NCBI GenBank assembly: GCA_947561395.2
Contig: OX387195.1
Location: forward strand, 25,187,126 to 25,251,125
DNA length: 64,000 nt
Reading direction: 5' to 3'
Source: Buxus sempervirens
Taxonomy: Eukaryota > Streptophyta > Magnoliopsida > Buxales > Buxaceae
Below are positions 46,354 to 58,200 of this stretch, piece by piece. A model generated the notes under the pieces. The model was given only the letters and a program-made list of their open reading frames with translations, did not search any database and had not been told where the DNA came from. Both the position numbers and the translations under genes were made by a program. Positions within the stretch are counted from its first letter, which is position 1. Each line of letters begins with the position of its first letter.

Positions 46354-47252
46354 AAAAGTTCAGCTTCTGACTTGTTATTGGATCAGAACAGTGACATGCA
46401 CCTTTCAATTTACTTACTTTTTAAGCACGTTAATCCGACAAACAAACCGATAAAATTCAAGCCGATACTAAGACATATTGGCCGATACTTAAAACCTTAT
46501 TGGGTGGCTCTAGTTAGAAGGAGATCATCAACCTCAATCAATTAGTGAAGCATAAACTTTTCCAGGAAAAAATTTGGTTTGATATTACACTTAGAGATGG
46601 ATCCATTGAGACAACCAAAATATTTGCTATAGTGGATCTCATTAAGCCAACAACAAAACAACTTTAGTCATAACACGTGACCCATGAGTTTGGCTCAGCT
46701 AAAGCAATGTGATAAGTACCTATAATGCTTTTAACTCGATGGGCAACCGTGATTGCTGAATGATTGCTCCACAAGTTTGGCCTCATCTTGTAGAAGATTT
46801 GTGAGGCTTTGGAACAAGAAATTGTGGCTAGAGAGACTTGGGAATGCTTTATAAAATAAGAACCGTAGCTCATCACAAGCAATCACATTGGCCTAATGTA
46901 GCACCATTATCAGATTTTATTGTCATGTTGCATGAGTTCTTCCTTCTTAATCCAATGTGCGGTCGTGGTTCCTTTCTTTTATAAAAAGAAAATAACTATG
47001 ATTTGAATCCCTCTTGTTATGCATGTGATAGCAACCTGGTGTCAAGGCTAAAAAGAACAGAGGAATAGGATTCGAGGAGGCTGGGGTTGCAAGAGAAATT
47101 CACAAGCTTGCTTCACATAGAAGTACGTACGTCTAGTTTTGAACTATGAAATCATCTTAAATTTATTTATTTGTATTGTTTCTGTGTCAAATTCAAGTAA
47201 GCGATTCGTTAGTAAAGATGATAGGAAACTGGCTCTCTTTCCTTCAATGCAG
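46354..47252. other. Spacer with weak gene debris
   Basis: The minus-strand frame 46664-46882 contains HSAITVAHRVKSIIG, loosely like the H-loop region of ABCC transporters (TVITVAHR). The match is short and unsupported by other motifs. Nothing else recognised. Confidence 0.25.
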
Positions 47253-47618
47253 GGATAAAGTGGTGGATTTGGTTCATAATCGTGATAGCAACTGCTGTAG
47301 TCATTATTCTTTTTATATATAGCATCCTGTTATTTAATTTGGAGAAAACTCAGACAGAGAGGTTGCAATTCAAACTTTAATTTGAAATCATCTAAATACT
47401 AAGTTTCTTATAGTGAGATAATTTATAATGAAGTTATAAATGGCATCCTTGTGAAGAGGCTTTAACTTTCTATGAATATCCAAACAGGAGAGGAGGCAAG
47501 GCAAGGGAGGCTATTACTTGAATTAGGAGCTAATACGACAGCTGACAAGTTCATGAACACAAATGAGACTGGAAATGCAGACAAGAAGGGTCCTTATGTC
47601 AAGCAAGGCTATTGCTAG
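47253..47618 (+). pseudogene. S-domain receptor-like kinase remnant (transmembrane and juxtamembrane exons)
   Basis: Exon-like block 47253-47361 (acceptor TTCAATGCAG, donor GTTGCA) reads IKWWIWFIIVIATAVVIILF followed by IYSILLFNLEK, a transmembrane helix. Block 47488-47618 (acceptor AAACAG) reads GEEARQGRLLLELGANTTAD and onward, then a stop. The E-E-x-R-Q-x-x-L-L-x-E-L-G-A motif is typical of the juxtamembrane segment of G-type lectin S-receptor-like kinases of the CES101 type. The exon phases no longer agree and neither lectin nor kinase exons are present, so this is a fragment. Confidence 0.5.
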
Positions 47619-47886
47619 ATTTCAATTTATATAATCAATACTTCTTATGTTCTCCTTTTATAGAAATGTGATAGGAACCTGCTGTCAAGACTATACACTA
47701 AAACAAACAAGTGTGTCCTGCCATTCAGAATCCAAGAACAACTTGCATGCTAACTTGGTTTCAACACGATAAAATTAACCTATCAGGGTCTCTCTTTCAG
47801 CTCCTATTCATGAAGTCCATGTGCGTAGGCAATTAAATTAGAAAGTAAGTGCTCCTACAATGCGAGACTTCGTAGGTTCGAGTAAC

Positions 47887-48710
47887 TGTTGGGAAATATA
47901 TTTCCCTAAGTGACAAATTGCATGACAATACTTTGTGCAATCTGTTAAAAAATTTTGTGTGTAAGTGAATGATAAAATTGTTGGATTAAATGAATGATAA
48001 TAAGTTACAAGTTGAAAATGGTTGTGTGAATGTGGCCTATGTGTGCTACTAGCAGGGTTAGTTGTAACCTGCTGTAGCTACAGGCACAACTGGATTCTCG
48101 GGCAGTTATGAGAATCAGTTGGGTTTGTTTCAAGATAGTTAGGTTGTTTTCAAGATTAGTTACATATGATTACAGTAGTTATCAAGGGGTCAATAACTCT
48201 TGATTTAAAGGTTTTTGAAGCAGGGAAAAAGGGATTTTCGTCCAGGAGAGCTTGGTGAAGAGTGGAGCTGGAGGAGATCAGTAAGGGAGGTTGTTGCAGA
48301 CTTCTGGAAGACTGAGAAAGCCTTCAAAGAAGTAACATTCCAGATCTGTGAAAGAGTGGAATGGGCAATCATGAGCTGTCTCATGGTGATCAAGTGAAGC
48401 CTTGAGAATGCTGAAGAGGTTGAAGATAAATGTTTTGTTAACAAAGGTTGTGGAATCAACTTTGTAAGTGACTTTTTGTTTTGGTGAAAGTTTCTGTAAA
48501 TCTGATCATAGTTGAATTGTCTTTTTCATCTTAATACAAATGTTTCAGGCCTGGTTTTCCTCAAAGAAACTTGAGGTTTCACCTTGACAATTGTATAGAA
48601 TTTTCTTGTTAAATAGTGTGGTCTCTTATCACTGTTTTGTTATCTGGTATTGTAATCTTTTCTTGTTGTTTAGAATCCTAGAGAACAGGGACCTAAGATT
48701 AGAAATCTCA
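47887..48710. mobile_element. Solo LTR, probably Copia-type
   Basis: Begins TGTTGGGAAATATATTTCCC and ends AATCTCA. It is flanked by the 5-base direct repeat GTAAC (47882-47886 and 48711-48715). At 824 bases with no internal coding, it has the length and TG...CA ends of a Copia LTR. The frame 48215-48397 inside it is incidental. Confidence 0.7.
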
Positions 48711-48715
48711 GTAAC

Positions 48716-49247
48716 ACCACATAACCTTGAAAAATTATGATAAAATATGCTGCAATTTTAGCCTGAATTATTTCATGTTTTTAAGACTTGATACTGCCAC
48801 GTGAAGTATCCCATGGTTAGTGATTTTTCCTTATTATTAATGCTTTATGTGAGGCCTAGCTAATTGAGAAAACACAAAGCATGGATGCTATACATGGATG
48901 CATCTCGCTCTAATTGTTGAAATCATTTCACGCCAAAATTGCAGAAGATTTCGTTCCGAAAATTTTCAGTCACCTATATTGCCATATCTCGCATCATAGG
49001 AGACATCTTAGAGTCACATTACAGATTGTACAAACACTTTTTGTTGATAGTCATTTTTACATTACAGGTTAAGTGGAATTATGTGAGGCAAGGAAATACT
49101 ACAAAATCACCTTCAAATAATTTGTGTTATATGTTATGAACAAATTATGCTTGTATGTGCCAAGGTTTAAAAACTTGGGTATTGAATCGTATAGCACCGT
49201 TACATGCAATACCGATATTTTCTGGTACCAATATTGGACAGTACATA
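48716..49247. other. Spacer between two LTR elements
   Basis: No exon or repeat boundary seen. Confidence 0.35.
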
Positions 49248-49252
49248 GTTAT

Positions 49253-51466
49253 TGAAAAACAGGGTTTTGACTCTAAATACACCTAGAGGGGGGTGAATAG
49301 GTGAAGCACAGCGGAATAAAATTCTACTAATTAAAAACAAGTTCTTAATTAATAGGCATGCACAAGTCTTGATCAATTAATAACCAATCACATAAAATTG
49401 CAAATAAAGTAAAGAGACAACACAAGCAATTTTGGTGACGAAGGGAAAACTCTATGAGAACTCTCACTATCAGACAGGGTAGCATTCATTGCTTTCCCAC
49501 TTCCCTTACCTTTCAATTTCTTGTAAGTAGGACATTCAGCTCTTATGTGGCCAAACCCTTGGCAACCATGACACTTTACCTGCTGAGTTGTGTTTTCATG
49601 AATGTCTTTGGTTTCCCTAGGTTCTTTCCAAAATTTCCTCTCCTTGCTAGAAGTCCCCCTAGACCATTTATTGCCCTTTTTGTTTTTCCTAATCTTAAAC
49701 ATCTTTCTAAAACTCTTCACAAATTGGGCAATCTCCTCATCATCCACCTCATCATCAGACTCATTAAAAGTCTTTCCTTTCATGGCTCTAAGAGCAATGG
49801 ATTTGCTCTTTTTGGTTTGAGGTAAGGTAAGCTCATAGGTTTGAATTGATCCTATTAGGTCTTCAACCCTAATTTTGTCAATGTCTTTGCTTTCCTCTAT
49901 GGCTGTTACCTTGGGTATAAACCTCTCAGGGAGAGACCTAAGGATTTTTCTCACAACTCTGTTTGGAGGAATTTTGTCACCAAGGTTGAAACTAGAATTC
50001 ACTATGTCACTGAGTTTGGCATAAAACTCATCAAAGGGTTCATCCTCTCCCATCTTCAATTCTTCAAACCTAGTGATGAGCATCTGTAACTTAGAATTCT
50101 TCACGAGGACAGTTCCTTCATGAGTGGTTTCCAGAATTTCCCAAATTTCTTTACCGGTTTGACAAGTGGACACCCGTTTGAACTCATCAACAGAAATTGC
50201 ACTAAAGAGTGCATTGACACCTTTACTATTGTGGTTGACTTCAATTAACTCTTCCCTAGTGTATTGGCTTGGGTCTTTGGGTTTAATCTCACCATCTATG
50301 GTAATAGTGGGTGGAGACCATCCTCTCTCAACACTTCCCCAAACCCTTTCATCAATAGCCTTAAGATAGGCTCTCATACGAACTTTCCAATATGCATAAT
50401 TACCACCATCAAAGAAGGGTGGGGCAGAGGAAGACTTGTCCATGACTAACAGAGTCAAGGATCTGGTTACCCGCTCCGATACCAATTGAAAAACAGGGTT
50501 TTGACTCTAACAACACCTAGAGGGGGGTGAATAGGTGTAGCACAGCGGAATAAAATTTTTCTATCAATTAAAGACAAGTCCTTAATTAATAGGCATGAAC
50601 AAATCCTCAAGGTAATTCCAGAAATCAAATAACTAATCAAAAGCAATTAACAAGCCACCCAAATTGCAAGCAAATAATTAAAGCATGTAAAGTAAGACAA
50701 AACAAGCAATTTGGTGACGAAGGGAAAACTCTATGAGAACTCTCACTAGAGAAAAACCCTCCGGGCTATGCAGGAGCCACCTAAAAGATCCAATATGAAA
50801 AGAAGACTTACAACCTGTAGTTCAGACGACTCAACATCCCTATGCTAGACTCTGCAACTCACAGACTTGAAAGTATCTGAGGAACTCCTCAGATTTGCTC
50901 CACAGCAACACTTCAGAACTCTGAAGATCTTCTCACACGATCACCCAAACGAACTCACCTGGTATCCGTAGGAACTCCCACGATCAATCTCTCCAACCCG
51001 GAACTCCAAGGTAGAGGAAGGAAGAAGAAAAGAAAGGTTTTATGGCTCAAAAGATGAAAACCTAGAATAAGGGTTTTCATAAGAGAAAAGGATATTTAGG
51101 GCTTCTAAAACGTAGCTCTCTTAGGTTTAGAAGGTCCCTAATCTTATTTAAAGGTTCCCCAAAAAGTTTGAAGTCAATCCGAATTGAAACGAGTAAGTTA
51201 TGTAATTTTTCGTAACTTTTCGGAAATTTTGCTGTTTGAACGTTCGAACGCTCAGCAAACGTTCAGCAAACGTTGCTCTCCAGAAATTGAACGTTCGAAC
51301 GGACAGAGAACGTTGATCAAACGTTGGGCATAACTTCTTCAATTTGACTCCGATTTTGACGCCGTTTGAACCATGTCTTCTTGGACTCAACCTAAACATT
51401 CTAAACACACTTAAACACATTCTTTTTGACACTGAATTAAGCCAAACTAAATTATTAAACCTTACA
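49253..51466 (-). mobile_element. Deleted Copia retrotransposon (intact 5' LTR, gag only, truncated 3' LTR)
   Basis: Minus-strand element bounded by GTTAT on both sides (49248-49252 and 51467-51471). The 5' LTR is 50487..51466 (980 bases, TG...CA on its own strand). Two bases inward is a primer-binding site TGGTATCGGAGC (50473-50484, minus), one base off the usual TGGTATCAGAGC that pairs with initiator methionine tRNA. Gag follows. The 3' LTR survives only as its last part, 49253 to about 49469 (shared landmarks CAGGGTTTTGACTCTAA, GAGGGGGGTGAATAGGTG), directly fused to gag, so protease, integrase, RT, RNase H and most of the 3' LTR are deleted. Confidence 0.88.
49388..50443 (-). CDS. Copia gag polyprotein fragment
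   Basis: Starts MDKSSSAPPFFDGGNYAYWK (the ATG at 50443 is preferred over an in-frame one 14 codons upstream that lies next to the primer-binding site). It then shows the UBN2/gag-polypeptide domain (GKEIWEILETTHEGT, LITRFEELKMGEDEPFDEFY, ILRSLPERFIPKV), a basic stretch and a zinc knuckle CHGCQGFGHIRAEC (C-X2-C-X4-H-X4-C). About 350 residues. The last roughly 25 residues after SDSESSH come from the fused 3' LTR. The gag has no internal stop, but the element cannot move by itself. Confidence 0.88.
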   Translation of the reverse strand: MDKSSSAPPFFDGGNYAYWKVRMRAYLKAIDERVWGSVERGWSPPTITIDGEIKPKDPSQYTREELIEVNHNSKGVNALFSAISVDEFKRVSTCQTGKEIWEILETTHEGTVLVKNSKLQMLITRFEELKMGEDEPFDEFYAKLSDIVNSSFNLGDKIPPNRVVRKILRSLPERFIPKVTAIEESKDIDKIRVEDLIGSIQTYELTLPQTKKSKSIALRAMKGKTFNESDDEVDDEEIAQFVKSFRKMFKIRKNKKGNKWSRGTSSKERKFWKEPRETKDIHENTTQQVKCHGCQGFGHIRAECPTYKKLKGKGSGKAMNATLSDSESSHRVFPSSPKLLVLSLYFICNFM

Positions 51467-51471
51467 GTTAT

Positions 51472-52226
51472 ACTAGCTTATAAAACTCGTACTTCACGAA
51501 ATTTAAAACTACGATTATGAAATACCCGAAGCCGATAACATTAGCAAAACTGGATTTGGCAATCAACATGAAAGGAACACAAATCATAACCATAGCTAAC
51601 ATAACTACTATAGTTACGAATTGTTTTTAAAAACTTTACTAAACGCATTTTATTGGATTTTAAAATAATAATTGATTTTTTTTCTTCACTTATTTCAAAA
51701 AATACAAAAACAACTTTCAAAGTTTTTGATTTTCAAATGGTGTTTATATATATTAAAAAAAAGGAAACTTTCTTATCGTAGCTCGTATGATAGCTCAGAT
51801 CAGAATGTCTAACGTTGGCCCACTCATCAAGAGCCAAAACAAGCCAGGTTCATTGCCCGGTTTGGTTCATTTGGCTTGAAAAGATCTGCGGGTCAAATCG
51901 GGGATATGGAATCCTGGATTCGCAAGTCAAGAATCGGACGGCTAGGATCATCTGATCATCCCGTTAAGCCTGCCTTTATCGATCAAAGAAGCCGGGGAGG
52001 AACCCAGAGTCCCGAAGTGCTGGACTTCCTCTGGAGAGTGCAGATGCAGAAAAAGTTGAAATAAGAAACAAGTGCTTGTCATCATCGCATCTCTGCACTA
52101 CCCCACAACCCAACGATACAGATCCAAGGCCGGCCTTAGACAAAGAGAGATCCCTCCCGCTCTTTCTACCTTCGCAGTCAGTAACGAAGCTATTGGGGTG
52201 AGATTTGTTCTGTAAGCTTTACGAGG
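51472..52226. other. Spacer and EMC2 promoter
   Basis: The last few hundred bases should contain the promoter and leader of EMC2. The frame 51876-52064 has no recognisable content. Confidence 0.35.
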
Positions 52227-55200
52227 ATGGTTGGGGCAGCAGAGGAGGTCGAGTTGAATAGACTTGAGAATCAAGTTGATAATGGTGGGGGAGGGGCCTG
52301 GGAGTATCTCTGTCTCGTCAGGAAGCTTAAGGTTCGGCGTTCGGAGAAGGTTTTGAAACACGGACTGTCGATCTTGGAAGATCCCAAGAAGCGATTAAAA
52401 CTCGGTGGAGAGGGTGAGTTTTGTCTCTTCTTCACTTAGTTTTATTTCTGGGTAATTGTAAGACTGGAAATGGAATTGATCTTGTTTCTAGGGATTGTGT
52501 TGAAGAACTGAAACCATGGGTTTTGCAAATGGGCATCCAATTCTTCATCATCATTATCATCTTCTTTTTTCTTCCTTCGTTTTCGAATTGCTTTTTTAAG
52601 AATTTGGAAAAGTTTTCGTTTGATAATTATTGCTAGAAACTGATATTTGTTTTTCAATCATTGGTTCTACTGTAATCCTTTGGGCATCTTTGAAACTGCG
52701 TATTTGAATCCCATGATACTCATGTCTTCAAATGAGTTCCATGTGAACCTGATGCCTCATATCTTGAGCCAAGCCCTTTTTCCTAGGACTTGATTTTAAT
52801 GCACTTTAAGGTTGCAATAAGAATTCAGTTGTTTAATATGTACATAAAACTATAAAAGGAAAGGTTAATATTAGTCGCATTGATTTCTCTTCTTTTTCCT
52901 TTTTCTTGTGATGGAACAATTTCAAAATTTTCTTTTTGTAAGTATAAATTTTCATTTTTTTTTCGCATATGCTGAAGGAATCCTAAACATGCATACTCTA
53001 GGGGTTTGGAAACTTTAATTGAATGTTTTAACTCTTTAAACTTACATGGTTCATGAATATGCACTTCTGAATTTTTTTTGGGGTCAAAATTTGATTTTTT
53101 TTTTTTTTCATAATTTCAATTTTACTTTTTATTTCTTATATCTTACGCCAATTTTTGGCTCAACATATATATCGCATGCTCATGTGGCTTTCCACGTCAT
53201 ACCTTAGCATTAAAACATGCGCTGAGATAGGAACAATTATCTGTTTCAGTAACAGACATGACATAACGTGTATCTATTTCCCTCTGCAGAATGGACTCTT
53301 TACGAGCAGGTGGCTATTGCAGCTATGGACTGCCAATTTCTTGAAATTGCAAAGGCAAGTGTACTGAAAATATTTTTGTCTTCTACTTGCTTTTCAAAAT
53401 AGGTTATCTTAACTTAGTTGTTATTGAAAACATTCTATAATGTTGGCTCTGGTGCAACCATTGAAATATTCTTGCCTTATTGTGTGTAGTTGTGCACCCA
53501 TGTCAATATATGTTTCAGGTTCTGGTTTACAGAATTCTGAATCTTAGCCCAACTTAGAATTAGATTGGATTCTTATTTATAACCCTTGTCCAACCCAATG
53601 TTCAAAACCCAAGCCAACACAACCCAAATCTGGATTGACTTAGTTGGGCTTGGGCTAAATTTACATAACTGTTGCCCCGAAGTTGAATACACACTTGTGC
53701 ATAACCTCCATGCTTGCATAGCTAATGCCTATTCATGGATATACATTGTAAGTTGAACTTGCTTGTTCATTTTTCTTTTCTATATATGCATCTTATTGTG
53801 TTTTCATGCACATTCCATACACAGGTACAAAGTAGTCTGCATTTCAGGCTTTTTTTAACCTGCTTCAGACACTCAGATCATTTATGTTGCTTTTGCCTCT
53901 TTGAACTCCCTCTTGTCCATCCCTTCCTCTGTGTATCAATGCAAGAATGCCTTCATCTTGAATGTGGCTTTGAATTTTCACTCACTTGATGGACCGTCTC
54001 CTGTGTCAATGTTGAATTCCCAATGAATGTCAATGCCATTTTTAGCCCCGTTAGTGGGATATCGCACACGCTTGACTTGAAATTGAATGGGATCCACTCC
54101 ACAAAGTATGAGTAATTGCTGTTCTGCACATTGATCATCTGCTCATCCACACCATTTTTGACATTATTATCTCAAAAGAATTTATAAAAACAGGCCACTC
54201 ATCAACCACAATTGGAAATAAAATCACAACATGCAGATGCTTATGAATGTTATTTCTGCCCTATCCTTTTTGCTATTTTAATTTCCTGTTTGCTTCATTC
54301 TGCTGCCTATGCCCAACCATGGGAAATTTATTATATAGCGTTTGTCCTGAAATTTGTCTAATTCTACTTCTAATATTTTTTGCAGAATTGCATAATAGCC
54401 CTTCAGAAGCAATTTCCAGAGAGTAAAAGGGTTGGTGAGTTTAACAAACTTAAGAAAATAAAAATATAATATGCATTACTAGACTATTAGTTAGATAATG
54501 TGTTCTAAAGATAACTATGAAAATAATAATTAATTAAAAGAAAAGAAAAGAAAAAGTTCAGGAATGCAACATAAAGAAAACCAACAAAGGTAAGATTCAT
54601 GTTACTATAGTAGCAGTGCAAGGATGGTTCAACGGATCCTTTGCATGTTGAAAGTGTAAGATATAGCATAGCATGGATTGTTAAAAAGGCATCTCTTTTT
54701 TTGTAAGCCTAGAACAATTCAAAGGACATTTTAAAATTGTCTTTATAATTCAATCTGTGATTTCAGTAAAACTCTAATATGTGAGTAGATAATTTCTTTT
54801 TGACCATTGACAGTAATATCATAAATCAAAAGTGAATGGAGGTTATACACTAGCTAAATAGGTTAGCATAGGAATAACAAAAAAAAATATCCATTTGCCA
54901 TATGCCAATAAGGAATACCCTAATACAAAGAGTCCTTGCCCCAATCCTAGCATGATTATCGGCCAACCTGCTAACATGTGGACATAAATATTCATCCCAT
55001 TTGCTAGAGCACACCACAATCAGGCTAGATACAACGTCCTCTAGAGAGTGCCTCACCATGGGTAAGTCTAGAGACCATGAAGGAGGGATCTCCCTTTAAC
55101 TTCTTGTCCTGAAAATGCAGTGATCTTGCCTCTTGCAACCCTTTACCTCGTGAGGGATATTTGCTCTCATTGCATTTCCTTCCTTGATCAATCAAACCAA

Positions 55201-58200
55201 ATGCCTTATACCAACTAGCCAGGGTCAGTGATATGAATCCTGTTCCTCCATTTCAATCTATCAAAACCTTAACTTCAGTTAGCTTGTGGATACTCAAATC
55301 CTTTCTAATTGGCCCCATTCATGTTCTTTTGCTCTTCTCTTTGCCCTATTAGATCCTGCAATGAGTACCTTCGTATGCAGTTACCTCCTTAGGTATTTCT
55401 TTTGTGTGCCCAAACTATCTTAACATACTCTCCTTTATTTTATCATTTATTTGGGTGATGCCTGACCAGTTTTGCATTTATTTATGTCCTTCTTTGATGA
55501 AACCAGAATATGCATGTCAATATAGTTTGGGCAAATAGGCTCCTATCAAGTAGGCTCCTATCAAAGATAAAGCTTAATTAAACCTCTCATAGAAAGCTTC
55601 TAGTTAACTTGAAAATATTCCTACTTGGTATACAAGAGAGCAACCAAACTTCAGTATCTAATCAACTGACACTTGTAAATTTCTAAACTTCAGATAGGAA
55701 CAGACTGAAGTGGCTGCTACTAACATAATGAAATCCATGGTCAACTTTAAAGCCTTCTCATCCTGGAATGTCTTCTTGTTCCTCTCTATTCATAATGACC
55801 AAAGGTCGCAGAAAGGCATTGCTCTATATAACTGCCTTTCTATTTTCCATAGGCGAGGGAATTTTCATTGAACCAATAAAGATATCATATCCTGTGAAAA
55901 ATGCTGCCGCACCACCTTAGCTAAACTGTAACCGATGAGGAAATGATCTACGTATGACGATCATCTACGGGGACAGGACTACACAATTTCATCTCCACCA
56001 AACCCCATATAGGGTGAGCACACTGGTCCAGGTAGAAGACTTCATCTTAGGCGGAATAGAAGTACCCAGATCTCGCAAAAAAGAAAAGATCAAGAGTTCT
56101 ATCACTTTAAAGTTGGAGGAAGAAAGACAAAGTCAAACATATTCTATTATAGTCACAACTCCAGATGCAACAGTCAGAAACCAACAAGGGATAAGAATAT
56201 ATCATAGAACATGTGTAAGAAAATTCGCCCACATCAGCTCAGCAATGAACATGTCTGATGTGGAGATTCTAGACCAGCCCCTGATAATGAAAACTTTTTA
56301 ACATGAATTATCTCTCCAATAAAAAAATGGCAGAACCATTCTCCTAGAGAAAAACATAAGTGGAGTGGTGCGGTTAGAAAACATACGACCTATATTTGCT
56401 TATTATGAAGGAAACCAAGAATCTTGAAATATCAAACATAAAATACTTGTACAAAAAACGAAAAACAGAAAAGAAACTTAAAATACTTGAAGCAACTCAA
56501 AACCCAAGGAAACGCAGTCTTGTCCATCACAGATTTAACAAGAACTATAACAAACATCATCCTTCTTTTTGGATTAGGGGAGTGTTTAATGTTATTTTAT
56601 TTCATCAAAATGAGTATTTATTACGTGATATCTCTTGAAGATGCCATTATAACCAAAACAATAAAGCCTTTATATTACGCGTTCGACCTCAGATAGGATT
56701 GATCCCATCTTTGTTGCTAGTTACTATACCGTACCACGCACCTGCCTGACAACACCACATAGAGGGGTAGAAATGAAAATATCATGTCACATGACCCAAT
56801 AAAATAATAGAAACTTGAAGGAAAAAATAAAATCAATTATTTCAGCCAGTAATAGTTCTTATAGCTTGCATGGAAATCATTATTTTTCTGTTCCAATATT
56901 CTTTTATGTAATGTGTATCAATTGGCAATCAAAATATCTAAATTTAAAGATCAAAATTGACCGGTGACAACAGATCATTATTCATGTCCTATATCTCCCT
57001 ATCCTAACCATGGGCATCACCTCTGTAAGTCCAAATGTAATATAGCTGTATTAGATGCCTTTTAAATGGGCCTGGATAAGAATTTATGTGCATGAGAGGG
57101 ATGTGGAAATAGTTCACAGGTCAACAATTATTATATAATTAGGTAATTGTATTATATTTTTGTTGTTCTATTCCTCACGTCCCAGTGATTTGTGGTAAGA
57201 GTACAATAGGTAATTTCTTTGTCTCTTGAGAGGCTTTGCTGTTGGATTATAGCCATCACTTTGGTCAATTCACAGGCAAGTTAGAGGCGATGTTGCTTGA
57301 GGCAAAGGGATCATGGGCAGATGCAGAAAAAGCTTATTCGAGTCTTCTGGAGGACAACCCACTTGATCAAGTAAAACCTTTGATTTTCTTTCAATGATAG
57401 TTTTGTGGTTAGAATTTCCGATGATGGTTTTTCTCCAAGAAATATAATCAAGTGTGATCTCTGAATTGTAGGTAATCCAAAAGAGGAGGGTAGCCATGGC
57501 AAAGGCACAAGGCAACATATCACAGGCCATTGACTTGCTTAATAAGTATCTTGAAGTGTAAGCCAGATATCAAAGCTTTTTACATTACTCGTTATTTTTG
57601 GTACTAACTTGGCTGTTATGGCTTTCTTATCTTTTCTTTTTCTTTTTTTTCATTTCCAGATTCATGGCAGATCATGATGCATGGAGAGAACTTGCTGAAA
57701 TTTATGTTTCCCTGCAAATGTAAGATTTCTAGAATGTATTATTGAAATTTAAGTAGGTACTCATGCAGTTTTTAGTGTGTTTGGCGATGCATTGTTTTGA
57801 AGTTTGAACCATGATGAATGATGGTAGAAAACAATGTGTTGCTTATTCCAGTCAACCTGGTGGATCGTGCCTACCCTGTTAAATTCCACTGGGCTATTTG
57901 ACTTGGTAGTTCTAGATGTGTCACAACTCACAAGTTCATGTCTTGCCTGTGGTTAACTTTTCATATTTGTCCTGATCAGGTATAAGCAAGCAGCTTTCTG
58001 TTATGAAGAGTTGATATTGTGTCAACCAACAGTTCCTCTCTATCACCTAGCTTATGCTGATGTAAGTAGCATTCCTATTTTTTGTTCCCCATCCTTATCT
58101 CATTTATACTTCTGATTGGTTATGTGGGTGGGTGGGTACATATGTTTATAACAAATAATGTAAGGGCAAAATATCTTCCAATCTTGTAAAAGAGCCTCCA

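Noticed and set aside
46664..46882. HSAITVAHRV motif as an ABC transporter H-loop remnant
   Set aside because: Single short motif, no Walker A, signature or Walker B nearby.
47870..47890. GGTTCGA motif considered as a tRNA or SINE B box
   Set aside because: No A box or cloverleaf could be formed around it; it overlaps the flank of the solo LTR.
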